From Chiridota heheva (taxonomy: Eukaryota > Echinodermata > Holothuroidea > Apodida > Chiridotidae), in contig JAIGNY010002754.1 of NCBI GenBank assembly GCA_020152595.1, positions 62,001 to 126,000 of the forward strand: a DNA stretch of 64,000 bases. Reading direction: 5' to 3'. The notes beneath the pieces were generated by a model. It ran no database searches. It saw nothing but the letters and a program-made list of their open reading frames with translations, and had not been told where the DNA came from. Positions 23,207-32,689 of the stretch are shown here, piece after piece (position 1 is the first letter of the stretch; each line of letters begins with the position of its first letter). The position numbers were made by a program, and so were the translations under genes.

Positions 23207-24407
23207 AACATTGGAGGACCTATCCCCAACCCCTCAACCTCGACAAATTTAAAAATCGGTTTTGGAGAGAAGTGAGGGTCAAGTCCCTCCCCTTCATCCA
23301 CGCCATGGTAACCTGAATAAGCAACAGCCCCTATGAACCTAATGGCTCACATAGATTTCAATTCTTTGTGTGCTAATTAATTTTACCTTGATGTCATCTG
23401 TTCTCTCAGCAGGCTCATATGAGCTAACAGGAAGCATACAACCACCTAATAAGTTTGTGTACTGTTACAAATATCTTTTTAAATATTCCATACTGCCTTT
23501 GTTTAATTTGATCTTATTGTGAAGCTCATTTAAATGCTTAGCATATTTTTGCACTATATTAATTGTAATATTATCATTAAAGGTGGTTAACATTGTGCAT
23601 TAATGCACAGGTTTTCAACTGATTGTGAATATGGTAGCTATACAACTTCATTATTTGTCTCAGGAAATAAATTCCAGCCTACATGCACCCATCATAAGAT
23701 GCCTTTACTTTTAGGATGTCATCAATTGAGCTTTTAGAACACCCACTGATGAGACCGGGGAGCTATAATTAAATATCGTTCTTGGTATCTATTCATTTAT
23801 TTTAAGTAATTTGTCTGATGCCTTGATATCAAACATAATTATCATTCATAAAAAACAGGTTTTCTCATTCAACTGGAATGTTGAATTAATTCTCATAAGC
23901 ATTATGAGTAACATAGGTAATAAAAGGTTTCATATAGCAGTTAATATCCAACTGCAAAGAAATACAGTTCAATTCACCAAGTTATAGTGTAACAAAACTA
24001 AATATATATTATACCAATTTATATTAAACGAGTTTGCTACATTTGAAGTACTGTCCTGACATCCCAAAAGCAAAGATGTCAACCCGGTAGGTGCCTGTTC
24101 GTGCAATTACAAAGGATGCCTGCATGCCATGGTCTTCTCGCCTATTAAACTTTCTATACTATTGGCAGAAAGTTATCCTTGTCTGACAAAAAAGTAACAA
24201 TACAAATTGCTCCAAATTGCTAGGCAGGATCCTCAGTTGCATGCAAACACTCTTGATACCAACTTTGGCATGATTATATTCACCATTCACCTAGTCCACC
24301 CCCTCCCCCCCTCCCTGCCCCCTCAACCTTAATAATGTTCTGCCATCCCTGCAGTAAAATATCAATAACAATGAAAGCAAAGACAAAGAGGTATCACATG
24401 TTTGTTG
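23207..24407. other. Intronic flank next to the U12 donor
   Basis: No repeat or gene stands out. A C-rich stretch lies at 24,297-24,322. The PH exon begins at 24,418. Confidence 0.5.
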
Positions 24408-24417
24408 AAAAGGATAT
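24408..24417 (-). other. U12-type AT-AC 5' splice site
   Basis: The minus strand reads ATATCCTTTT directly after exon sequence AGAAACAA. ATATCCTT is the U12 donor consensus. No GT-type donor fits the PH-to-EF join. Confidence 0.85.
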
Positions 24418-24667
24418 TTGTTTCTGAGATGGTCTGCTTCCTGTTTGGTTTCATCTTCTGTGTATCTCTGAATAAGATACTGCAGCCCTCGTATCCATGG
24501 TAACACATCTTCTGCACTCTCTGCAATAAGATCCAGTGACTCCCATCCCATGCCGTAAATGATAGAGAAACAATTCTGAATGTTCGCTTGGTTATTGGAC
24601 AAGGCATATCTTCTGAAACCATCTGTGCTGGCACCCTCTCTGATCTCTTTTATGTTTGTTATATGAA
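24418..24667 (-). CDS. Phospholipase C, exon with second half of the PH domain
   Basis: This 250-base exon encodes, after a split Ile codon, residues 206-287: HITNIKEIREG, NCFSIIYGMGWESLDLIAES, AEDVLPWIRGLQYLI. The IKEIREG strand, the ESLDL motif and the C-terminal helix with the conserved PH tryptophan (residue 262) match the PH domain of PLC delta, eta and PLC-like proteins, which binds phosphoinositides and brings the enzyme to the plasma membrane. The acceptor is TTTTGCAACCTTGTAG|TT. Entry phase 1 and exit phase 2 fit both neighbours. The 3' end is the U12 donor ATATCCTT. An acidic EDETKQEAD linker leads to the EF-hand. Confidence 0.92.
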
Positions 24668-24803
24668 CTACAAGGTTGCAAAATTGGATATAAAGTATAA
24701 TTAAACAAAAACATGGAAATTGTTTTATCTCTACCTTCACCCATCATGTACTAATATGTCTAATTTTATGCATGTCTAAGGCATTGCCACAGGGAGCATG
24801 TGT

Positions 24804-25051
24804 TTAAAGGCACTAGACCGACATGTGAGGATGCCCATTTTTGCGAATTTCACAGATATACTGTAGTGTCCACAACTGATCAATAAATTTCAAGCCTCCA
24901 TAGCCCATTGAAGACAATGTGGAGGCAAAGGTCACTTGAATATTCATATTAACCAGCAAATTGACTACTCCCTTGCGCGCTAGATTGGCATTTAATTTTT
25001 GGGGGCCCCCTAAAAATATGCCCTTACTATTCGGTCTTAGTGCTCCTTTAA
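24804..25051. mobile_element. TTAA-flanked MITE, about 245 bp
   Basis: TTAA at 24,804-24,807 and 25,048-25,051 flank imperfect inverted termini: AGGCACTAGACCGA on the left and, read inward from the right, AGGAGCACTAAGACCGA. There is no coding capacity. The TTAA duplication is the piggyBac-type target. The element lies in the phospholipase intron between the two PH exons. Confidence 0.7.
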
Positions 25052-25232
25052 ATATGGGCTACAAATGACATGTTGTTTTTTTATGTTTGAATTCCTTAAA
25101 AAGCTGATTCAATGCAATGTCTTCAAAGATTCACTATACCACAATGGCAGGGGAGGGGGGACAGGTGGAGGAGGGGGAAAACGTGCCCCCAATGTCTGAA
25201 ATGTCAAAAAATTATTTTGTCCAAAGTGGTTA

Positions 25233-25767
25233 TATTTGACCTTTTTAGGGAGTAGGGGAAGGGGAGTCTGTATCATTGTAAAATCATATGCTGCTATATT
25301 ATTTGTAATCATCCTAATTTGGTGGTTAAAAAAGCTGTGTATTGCTTACATTTGGGTCATCTAAAACTTGAAAAATGCAAGGTTTAACAGGGGCTTCACC
25401 CCCCAGGACCCCCACCAGGGCAAACAAAGGGCCCTAAGGCAAGCTCCTTGACCTTATGCCAAAAAGGTTTGTTCCCCCCAAATATCAAACCCATAATTTG
25501 ACCTTTTTTAATGGGGAGGGGGGGGGCTGTATCATTGTAAAATTATATGCTGCTAGATTAGATCCTTTGTAATCCTCCTAATTTGGTAGTTTAAAAAGCT
25601 GTGTATTGCACACATTCAAAGTCTTTGGGGCATCTAAAACTTGGAACTTAGACTCTACCCCCAGGACCCCCACCGGCGTATTGCCTCTGGACCCCACAAG
25701 GGGCCCTAAGGCAGGCCCCTTGACCCCATGCCACAAAGGTTTATGCTCCCCCCAATATCAAACCCCT
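25233..25767. repeat. Two-copy direct duplication, about 263 bp
   Basis: 25,233-25,495 and 25,496-25,767 share ATTTGACCTTTTT, CTGTATCATTGTAAAAT, ATATGCTGCTA, AGCTGTGTATTGC, CCCCCAGGACCCCCACC and GGGCCCTAAGGCA in the same order. The copies differ by small indels and substitutions, indicating an older duplication of an interspersed sequence. Confidence 0.85.
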
Positions 25768-25799
25768 GACAGTGCCACTGCTATACCACCCTTACAACT

Positions 25800-25870
25800 C
25801 CACCCTTTTAGGTTTAGTTTGTTGATGTTGAACGGCACCGCGAAAAACATCACCAAACCAAACCAAACCT
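25800..25870 (-). mobile_element. LINE-like 3' tail stub
   Basis: The minus strand reads GCGGTGCCGTTCAACATCAA followed by CAAA/TAAA-rich sequence, like the terminal bases of the LINE at 14.2 kb. It is probably a severely 5'-truncated insertion. Confidence 0.4.
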
Positions 25871-26266
25871 AAAAGTCATTGGACCTCCCGGACTTTGCTT
25901 CTGAACACAACCAGGGGTGACCCTGGACCCCATATTAGCTATTGTCACAATTGGATACATTATTGTTGCAGAAATTTATTTCAACATCACCATGACTGTT
26001 GTGCCCCTTCCAACACAAAACAAACAAAATCTAGGAGTGTCACTGAGCTTGCCCCAAATAAATAATGTTTTTCCTTGGTCCATTTTGCCAAACAAGTATA
26101 TGTTAGTTTCTGTTTGTATTTTCCCAAAATTGTGGGTGGGTGGGTGGGTATGAGAACAAATTTGTTTGACAAAATATGTAAAAGAATATTTAATTTATAT
26201 TCTTTTGATTTTGTTATGGTGGGGAGGGGGGGGGAGAGAAGGAGGGACAGATATTCACAAAGGGCA

Positions 26267-27160
26267 TGGTTACTATACACCCCAGGCACACTGGCTAGAG
26301 GCATGTATACCTTACCCAGGCACACTGGCTAGAGGCATGTATACCTAACCCAGGCACACTGGCTAGAGGCATGTATACCTAACCCAGGCACACTGGCTAG
26401 AGGCATGTATACCTAACCCAGGCACACTGGCTAGAGGCATGTATACCTAACCCAGGCACACTGGCTAAAGGCATGTATACCTAACCCAGGCACACTGGCT
26501 AGAGGCATGTATACCTAACCCAGGCACACTGGCTAAAGGCATGTATACCTAACCCATGCACACTGGCTAGAGGCATGTATACCTAACCCAGGCACACTGG
26601 CTAGAGGCATGTATACCTAACCCAGGCACACTGGCTAGAGGCATGTATACCTAACCCAGGCACACTGGCTAAAGGCATGTATACCTAACCCAGGCACACT
26701 GGCTAGAGGCATGTATACCTAACCCAGGCACACTGGCTAGAGGCATGTATACCTTACCCAGGCACACTGGCTAGAGGCATGTATACCTAACCCAGGCACA
26801 CTGGCTAGAGGCATGTATACCTTACCCAGGCACACTGGCTAGAGGCATGTATACCTAACCCAGGCACACTGGCTAAAGGCATGTATACCTAACCCATGCA
26901 CACTGGCTAGAGGCATGTATACCTAACCCAGGCACACTGGCTAGAGGCATGTATACCTAACCCAGGCACACTGGCTAGAGGCATGTATACCTAACCCAGG
27001 CACACTGGCTAAAGGCATGTATACCTAACCCAGGCACACTGGCTAGAGGCATGTATACCTAACCCAGGCACACTGGCTAGAGGCATGTATACCTTACCCA
27101 GGCACACTGGCTAGAGGCATATATACCTAACCCAGGCACACTGGCTAGAGGCATGTATAA
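26267..27160. repeat. Minisatellite, 34-bp unit, about 26 copies
   Basis: The unit is CCAGGCACACTGGCTAGAGG followed by CATGTATACCTAA, with very low divergence. Variant units (AAAGGC with CCATGCACAC; ACCTTACCC) recur 340 bp apart (about 26,534 and 26,875; 26,752 and 27,092), so a ten-unit block was itself duplicated recently. It lies within the intron between the two PH exons. Confidence 0.96.
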
Positions 27161-27321
27161 GTGACTCTCTATAGTCAAACAAGAGCAGAGTATCACCCTC
27201 CAAAATATTTTGACAAAAGAAGAAAATTAACAATGTGCATGCTAGAATTTCATTCTCAGAAATTTATAAGCTAAATATTTTCTTTCAAATAGAAGATTTA
27301 AAAGTTAATTCATGTGCTCAC

Positions 27322-27462
27322 TTTTTGCTTTATTTCCCTTCTTTGAGGGTTTCCATCTGAGAAATCTACGAGAAGAATCCAAGTAGAGCATCTTCATTGT
27401 CGTCTTACCGTGGCGTTTTACTTTGGTAAGGGAAGTACCCAGGCACATAGAAGACAGGTATC
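27322..27462 (-). CDS. Phospholipase C, exon with first half of the PH domain
   Basis: This 141-base exon completes an Arg codon (A|GA) and encodes residues 159-204: YLSSMCLGTSLTKVKRHGK, TTMKMLYLDSSRRFLRWKPS, KKGNKAK. The G-T-x-x-x-K-x-K/R strand, the basic KVKRHGK loop (phosphoinositide-contact position in PLC PH domains) and LRWKPSKK followed by KAKI match PLC eta/PLC-like PH domains over the whole length without gaps. The acceptor is GATTTTTCTAG|GATACC and the donor is GCAAAAA|GTGAGC. Phases 1 and 1 agree with both neighbours. The 5' edge is the source of the adjoining 71-bp minisatellite. Confidence 0.9.
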
Positions 27463-28050
27463 CTAGAAAAATCAATGATGTAATTTGTTACAACTGATAC
27501 TATCTATCAATAGGGTGATATCCAAGAAATATCAATGATGTAATTTGTTACAACTGATACTATCTATCAATAGGGTAATAGAAGACAGGTGTCCTAGAAA
27601 AACCAATCATGTAATTTGTTACAACTAATACTATCTATCATTAGGGTCATAGAAGACATGTATCCTAGAGAAATCATTGATGTAATTTGATACTATCTAT
27701 CAGGTGTCCTAGAAAATTCAATGATGTAATTTGTTACAACTGATACTATCTATCATTAGGGTCATAGAAGACATGTATCCTAGAGAAATCATTGATGTAA
27801 TTTGTTACAACTGATACTATCTATTATTAGGGTCATAAAAGACAGGTGTCCTAGAAAAACCAATGATGTAATTCGTTACAACTGATACTATCTATCATTA
27901 GGGTCATAGAAGACATGTATCCTAGAAAAATCAGTGATGTAATTTGTTACAATGATACTATCTATCATTAGGGTCATAGAAGACAGGTATCCTAGAAAAA
28001 TTATTGATGTGATGCAATTTGTTACAATGATACCATCTATCATTAGCATT
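27446..28050 (-). repeat. Minisatellite of copied 3' splice sites, 71-bp unit, about 8 units
   Basis: On the minus strand each unit contains TTTTTCTAG|GATACCTGTC followed by TTCTATG. This is the acceptor of the PH exon plus its first 17 exonic bases, and about 54 bp of intron upstream. Intervals between unit starts are 71 bp (27,578, 27,649, 27,763, 27,834, 27,905, 27,975), with some shortened copies. The true exon supplies the innermost copy, after which the exon continues TGCCTGGGTAC. Confidence 0.92.
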
Positions 28051-28815
28051 AGAGGGAGATGGTTAGAGGCAGCCTGATTTTTAATGGGGGAAAATGGCAT
28101 ACTGCCCCAAAACTACCAACACACTACAGCCTAAAAGTAACCTTACCTGAAATTTGCTTATAAATCTGCCTGAAAATATACTACATGGACGAGGAAACTT
28201 CCCCTGGAGTATCTCGCTTGCTGTGCATACGATTAAGGGATAATAATCCTTCCTCCCCAAAAAAAAAAAAGAAAAAAGAAAAGAAAAGAAGAAGGTAAAA
28301 TTGGACCCTGTGAACATGGCCCCCTATTCTATGTCTGTTATAGCTACTACATGTATATCAGAAACATTTCATGTCCAGGTTACAAACTGGACAGATCAGC
28401 AACCTGGTAAACTTCTTACATACTTAATGTCCTATGCAGACTAGAGCTATGGCAGAGAAACTTAACAACAAGGGCAGAAAAACTTAAGAACAAAGGTCTT
28501 TGCCTTTTCTTACATTCACTTAATGAATATTCATGACTGCATGGGATTTTCTAGGAGAGAGGAAGTTTGATGGGTCACTGGCTCTTATTTACCTTATTTT
28601 TCCTACACAAACACATTACGATCTGATGGTCGCATTCAAAATGTGTCCTAAACACCCAATCATTAATAGAAAACTGGCCGGGTGATCACATTACATACCC
28701 CCCCCCCCCCTTCCTCACTATCGATTTGCATTACTTGCTTACTCACCAATTTAATTACACGATACAGTTTCCAAGCTCCGTCAGCTTGTGGTAATTACCG
28801 GCTTGTGGTAATTAA
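28051..28815. other. Intronic sequence, no gene seen
   Basis: It contains an A-run near 28,259-28,270 and a C-run at 28,700-28,710. No exon was recognised. Confidence 0.5.
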
Positions 28816-28988
28816 CAAAATGAAATTCCAGTGCGTGAAAGGCGATATTACTTTGTGGGTTTTTCCAATCAGTGGAGGAGAGATGTTGCATCATTAGACA
28901 GGTATACCCCTGAATTGGACAACTTTTTAATGTGGCTGCTAGAACATCAAGAATATATTCAATTTCTAGTGCCAGGGATCTTGAACAT
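28816..28988 (+). repeat. Dispersed repeat, copy B
   Basis: It is similar to 673-832 (GTGAAAGGCGATATTA, TTTTCCAATCAGTGGAGGAG, GATGTTGCATCATTAGACAG). Its 3' part recurs at 29,243-29,350. Its right end contains CTTGTATGAGCATATTAG, which seeds the following 26-bp array. Confidence 0.75.
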
Positions 28989-29545
28989 AACAAATCTTGT
29001 ATGAGCATATTAGCAATGACTATTGTGTGAGCATATTAGAAATGACTATTGTATGAGCATATTAGAAATAACTATTGTATGAGCATATTAGAAATGACTA
29101 TTGTATGAGCATATTAGAAATAACTATTATTAGAAATGACTATTGTATGAGCATATTTGAAATGACTATTGTATGAGCAATTAAATGACTATTGTATGAG
29201 CATATTAGAAATAAAATGAGCATATTAGAAATGACTATTGTAGGTATACCCCTGAATTGGACAACTTTTTAATGTGGCTGCTAGATTATCATGAATATAT
29301 TCAATTTCTAGTGCCAGGGATCTTGAACATCACAAATCTTGTATGACCATATTAGAAATGACAATTGTATGAGCTTATTAGAAATGACTATTGTATGAGC
29401 ATATTATAACTATTGTATGAGCATATTAGAAATGACTATTGTATGAGCATATTAGAAATGACTATTGTATGAGTATATTAGAAATGACTATTATATGAGC
29501 ATATTAGAAATGACTATTTTATAAGCATATTAGAAATGACTATGC
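28985..29545. repeat. Minisatellite, 26-bp unit, interrupted by a copy of its own flank
   Basis: Units of ATGACTATTGTATGAGCATA followed by TTAGAA appear about 17 times, some shortened. At 29,243-29,350 the upstream flank (GGTATACCCCTGAATTGGAC and following) reappears, so flank plus array duplicated as one block. Confidence 0.9.
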
Positions 29546-29625
29546 ACTGTGTGTAATAAAATAATACTAATCTACTAAAGTAAATAAACATTCATAACCA
29601 CTTAGTTTACATATGAATATCTTAC

Positions 29626-30108
29626 TGCTGATATCAGGATCTGTTGTGTGACCATTCTCCGAGCCTGATTTTAATTGTGCATGAGGCAGCATTGAGGGTT
29701 GTTGCTGTCCAGGGCTCCATACTGGTGACTGCTGTAAAGGAACAGACCCCCCACTCTCTGAATCCTCACTATCACATGTATCCCACTTAGGTAGCACACG
29801 ACTATGTCGTGGACTATTCTGATGTTTTCCATTACAATTTCTGTGCTCTAAATTTTTGTCTGAAATTTCTGTTATTGTTTGCGATGAAGGATGACTCTTT
29901 GAATGACTGTCAGGAGACGTTTCTTTGGAAGAGTCTAATGAGAGATTGGAATGCTGGGAAGTGTCTTCATCGTTATTTTCAGACGGTTGCTCATCAAGGG
30001 ATGAATTAAATGAAACACTTGAGTAACCGCTGGTTGAGGTTGTAGTATTCGATTCCATGGAAAACCGTGTAGTCATAAGTAGTTGAGATTGTTCCATTGT
30101 GTTCAAAT
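29626..30108 (-). CDS. Phospholipase C, N-terminal serine-rich exon with likely start codon
   Basis: This 483-base exon follows a textbook acceptor (TTTCATTTGATTTCAG|ATTTG) and ends at AGCA|GTAAGA, phase 1. ATG at 30,097 lies in good Kozak context (ACAATGG) 11 bases into the exon, so the upstream exon is probably 5' UTR. The frame is open on both sides of the ATG within the exon, so an earlier start in an unseen exon is possible. The product (residues 1-157, MEQSQLLMTTRFSMES onward) is rich in Ser, Thr, Asp and Gln with no domain, probably a disordered regulatory tail. It joins exactly to the PH exon (PDIS-R-YLSSM). A long tail of this sort is more like PLC-like or eta proteins than classic delta. 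Confidence 0.82.
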
Positions 30109-31879
30109 CTGAAATCAAATGAAACAGAAATGATTAATACCATTGGTGTACATACCACAGTGATCATATAGCCCAATAAAAGGAATTATTACCAAATTTT
30201 GACAACATATAAACCTATATCTAACTTAAGTTTTTTTTTCTGTTTTTCCCCATAAAATTGAAAATAATAAGCCCAGACCAAAAACAAAACAAAACACTTT
30301 TCAACTCCTTGGGGTTTCACCTCTGGGCCTTGCAAGTCCTCCCAGTGGCCCTAATAAAAAATGCTACACCCATAAATATTAATTTGCATGAAGAGGATCA
30401 AATAAGACCAAACCACCCTGCATGATTGCAACACTGTGGCATTCTGTACCTCAATGCACTGATTAGGTATCATGGGTGTTGATAGGGAGAATGGGTGTAG
30501 GATAGGGGTCATGGGTGTAGATAGGGGGAATGGCTGGGATTTTGTATTTGTTTTGGAGGAAAGGGAATCACATAATTAAATTTGCTTATCCAAAATGTGT
30601 GTGTGTGTGTGTGTGTAAAGGGAAAAGGGAGGGGGGGAAGGGGGATCATCAGATTAAAATAATCACCATAAACTAGGAATATATATTCAGAAAAAGGGTG
30701 GTGGAGGAATTCTCTCTTGTACCCATATTCCCACCTATGGATGGGGTAGGGGTTATATATACCCCACTAGAACATATTGTTAGTGTAAAATTACAATTAT
30801 TCTACCACTTTTTTATACAGATATACAAGAATGACGTACTGCATTTACATGCAGTGCACACTACCTATGACCCAAATACTCTTTCCATGCATGTTTTCAA
30901 CACATCTGTTATTTGCATTTATGTGTAACGATTTCAAAATTTCCAAGGGTAGTTAAGTGAGTTATAGAATATTTATCACTATATCTTTCACTTTCAAAAA
31001 ATTGATTTCTTTTTTTCCCTTCCCAAAATAAAGCTTCCTTTTTGATAGAATATTGATAGGTAGGAATTCCCTTGATCATGTGACTGAATTATGCTAGCAT
31101 TCAATAGTCAAGCTTAAAAAATCTATAAATGATGAGAAAAGAAGCCAAGAAAGGGAAAACCTGATGAAAACAAGTGAAGATGATTTGATATCAGTTTTCC
31201 TCTGCTGTTCTCAATTAAAATTGTGTGCAGATGATATCCATCGAAGGGCCGAAGTGACATGGTTGTCCATCCCATGCCCAAGTAAAAATGCTCTGGCACC
31301 ACTAATTACCAGAGAAGGAAGAGACCATATATAAGTTTAAAATACAGAAGAAGTGTTCATCAGGGGTGGGGGAATTCTCTCTATGACATGATTGTATAAG
31401 GCCAGAGCATATAATGGAAATTATTCACAAGTGTAAACAATAACCCATTTAGTGAGTTTAAATTACTTTACAATTGTAGCTTTGCAAAGAATGTTTGCGA
31501 GCTTTGTAATTTCAAGATTACTGAACATGTAGCATCAAGTTTGGTTTGTTTACTAGGGGGTCAGTGGTCCATATATATGAATCTTGAAAAGAAAAACAGA
31601 CAAAATTGTCAAAATGATCACTATTACTGACATTTAAAAAGATCTGGAATAAATTGCATATTGGCCTGTAGAATTAAGCTGTCAGACACCCTTTTGCAGA
31701 TTTAAGTGGAACAAAATAGCTCATAAACACCAGGAGGATCAAAACGGCCTTTCAATCTTTCTCGGTTAAAGTCAAAAAACAAATTTGTCATCAAAATCAA
31801 GCATGAATTTTTCTTTGCACATGTTGAAGAAATACTTTGCAACAATCAAGACAATTATCTTAATTCCAAAGGAGTAAAT
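30109..31879. other. Upstream region of the phospholipase gene; no further exon recognised
   Basis: It contains a (GT)n run at 30,597-30,616, degenerate ATGGGTGT(A/T)GATAGGG words at 30,470-30,530 and AT-rich sequence. A 5' UTR exon may lie here or further right, but I cannot point to it. Confidence 0.45.
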
Positions 31880-32430
31880 TTCAGAAAAATGAAGGAAAAT
31901 AGCTCAAAGTAGGTACAGTGGTGTCCAGGGCATCAGAGGGGAAAAGACTTGAAAAAATTGCACTGATACTTAAGTCTCTATCAACGTTTGCCAAGCTGTT
32001 TCTAATCAGAAAATCTCTTATTTTGGGAAAATATCCATCAAATTTTGGAATTTTCCTTTATTTTTGGAAATTTTCTTTACTTTTCAGAAAATTTCTTTCA
32101 TTTTTTGAAAGTTTCCTTAAATTTTCAGGAACTTTTCTCCAATTTTTAGGAAATGTCAATTTTTTTTTTATTCACCCAGGTAGTTTGTTTGATATTCAGG
32201 AAATTGCCTTCATTTCCAGCAAATTTTCTGAACATTTTCAGGAAATTTCCTTCCTTTTTGGGCATTTGATTTTTAGGAATTTTTCTTTTCTGCATTTTTT
32301 GGGAAGTGTCAAATTTGATCCAAATTCCCAATAACTTTTCCAATTTGATTTGATTAATTTCCCAATTTTACCTCCCAACAGGACAGAAAGCATACAACTG
32401 GGAAGGTGAAATCCTCTCAGGGGCAGTTTG
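31880..32430 (-). repeat. Dispersed repeat, second copy, inverted relative to 1,480-1,860
   Basis: On the minus strand it carries GGGAGGTAAAATTGGGAAAT, then a degenerate tract of GGAAATTTTC-type words, then CAGTGCAATTTTTTCA, the same order as near 1.6 kb. Confidence 0.6.
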
Positions 32431-32689
32431 CCCTTCCTATGCCTCGGGTGGTATCATCAATTAAAAACTTCCCCTGATGTCCCCAATCATACCACTATAC
32501 TGTGCACCCTCATGCCACTAAGTAGGCCTACTGTGCCCTCTAATTGCTGTCATAGTGAGCCCCTTCCTGCAAAGAAGGCAGGCCAGAAATGTCCTATCTA
32601 CTCCAGAATATCTGTTGTACTGTACAACAGACTTAAATAGCTGTTAATTACATCTGCCAACAAAGGTGGATGGAGATTAAGTTTTCGCC

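Larger units (their letters stand above)
13083..24417 (-). other. 11.3-kb AT-AC (U12-type) intron of the phospholipase C gene
   Basis: The donor ATATCCTTTT at 24,417-24,408 matches the U12 consensus, and the intron closes with AC at 13,084-13,083. Joining the flanking exons gives LRN-N-WLKAVF, which aligns with the PH-to-EF linker of PLC proteins. The intron contains the 24-bp minisatellite split by a LINE (14,026-20,432) and the 38-bp minisatellite (21,168-23,206). Confidence 0.8.
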
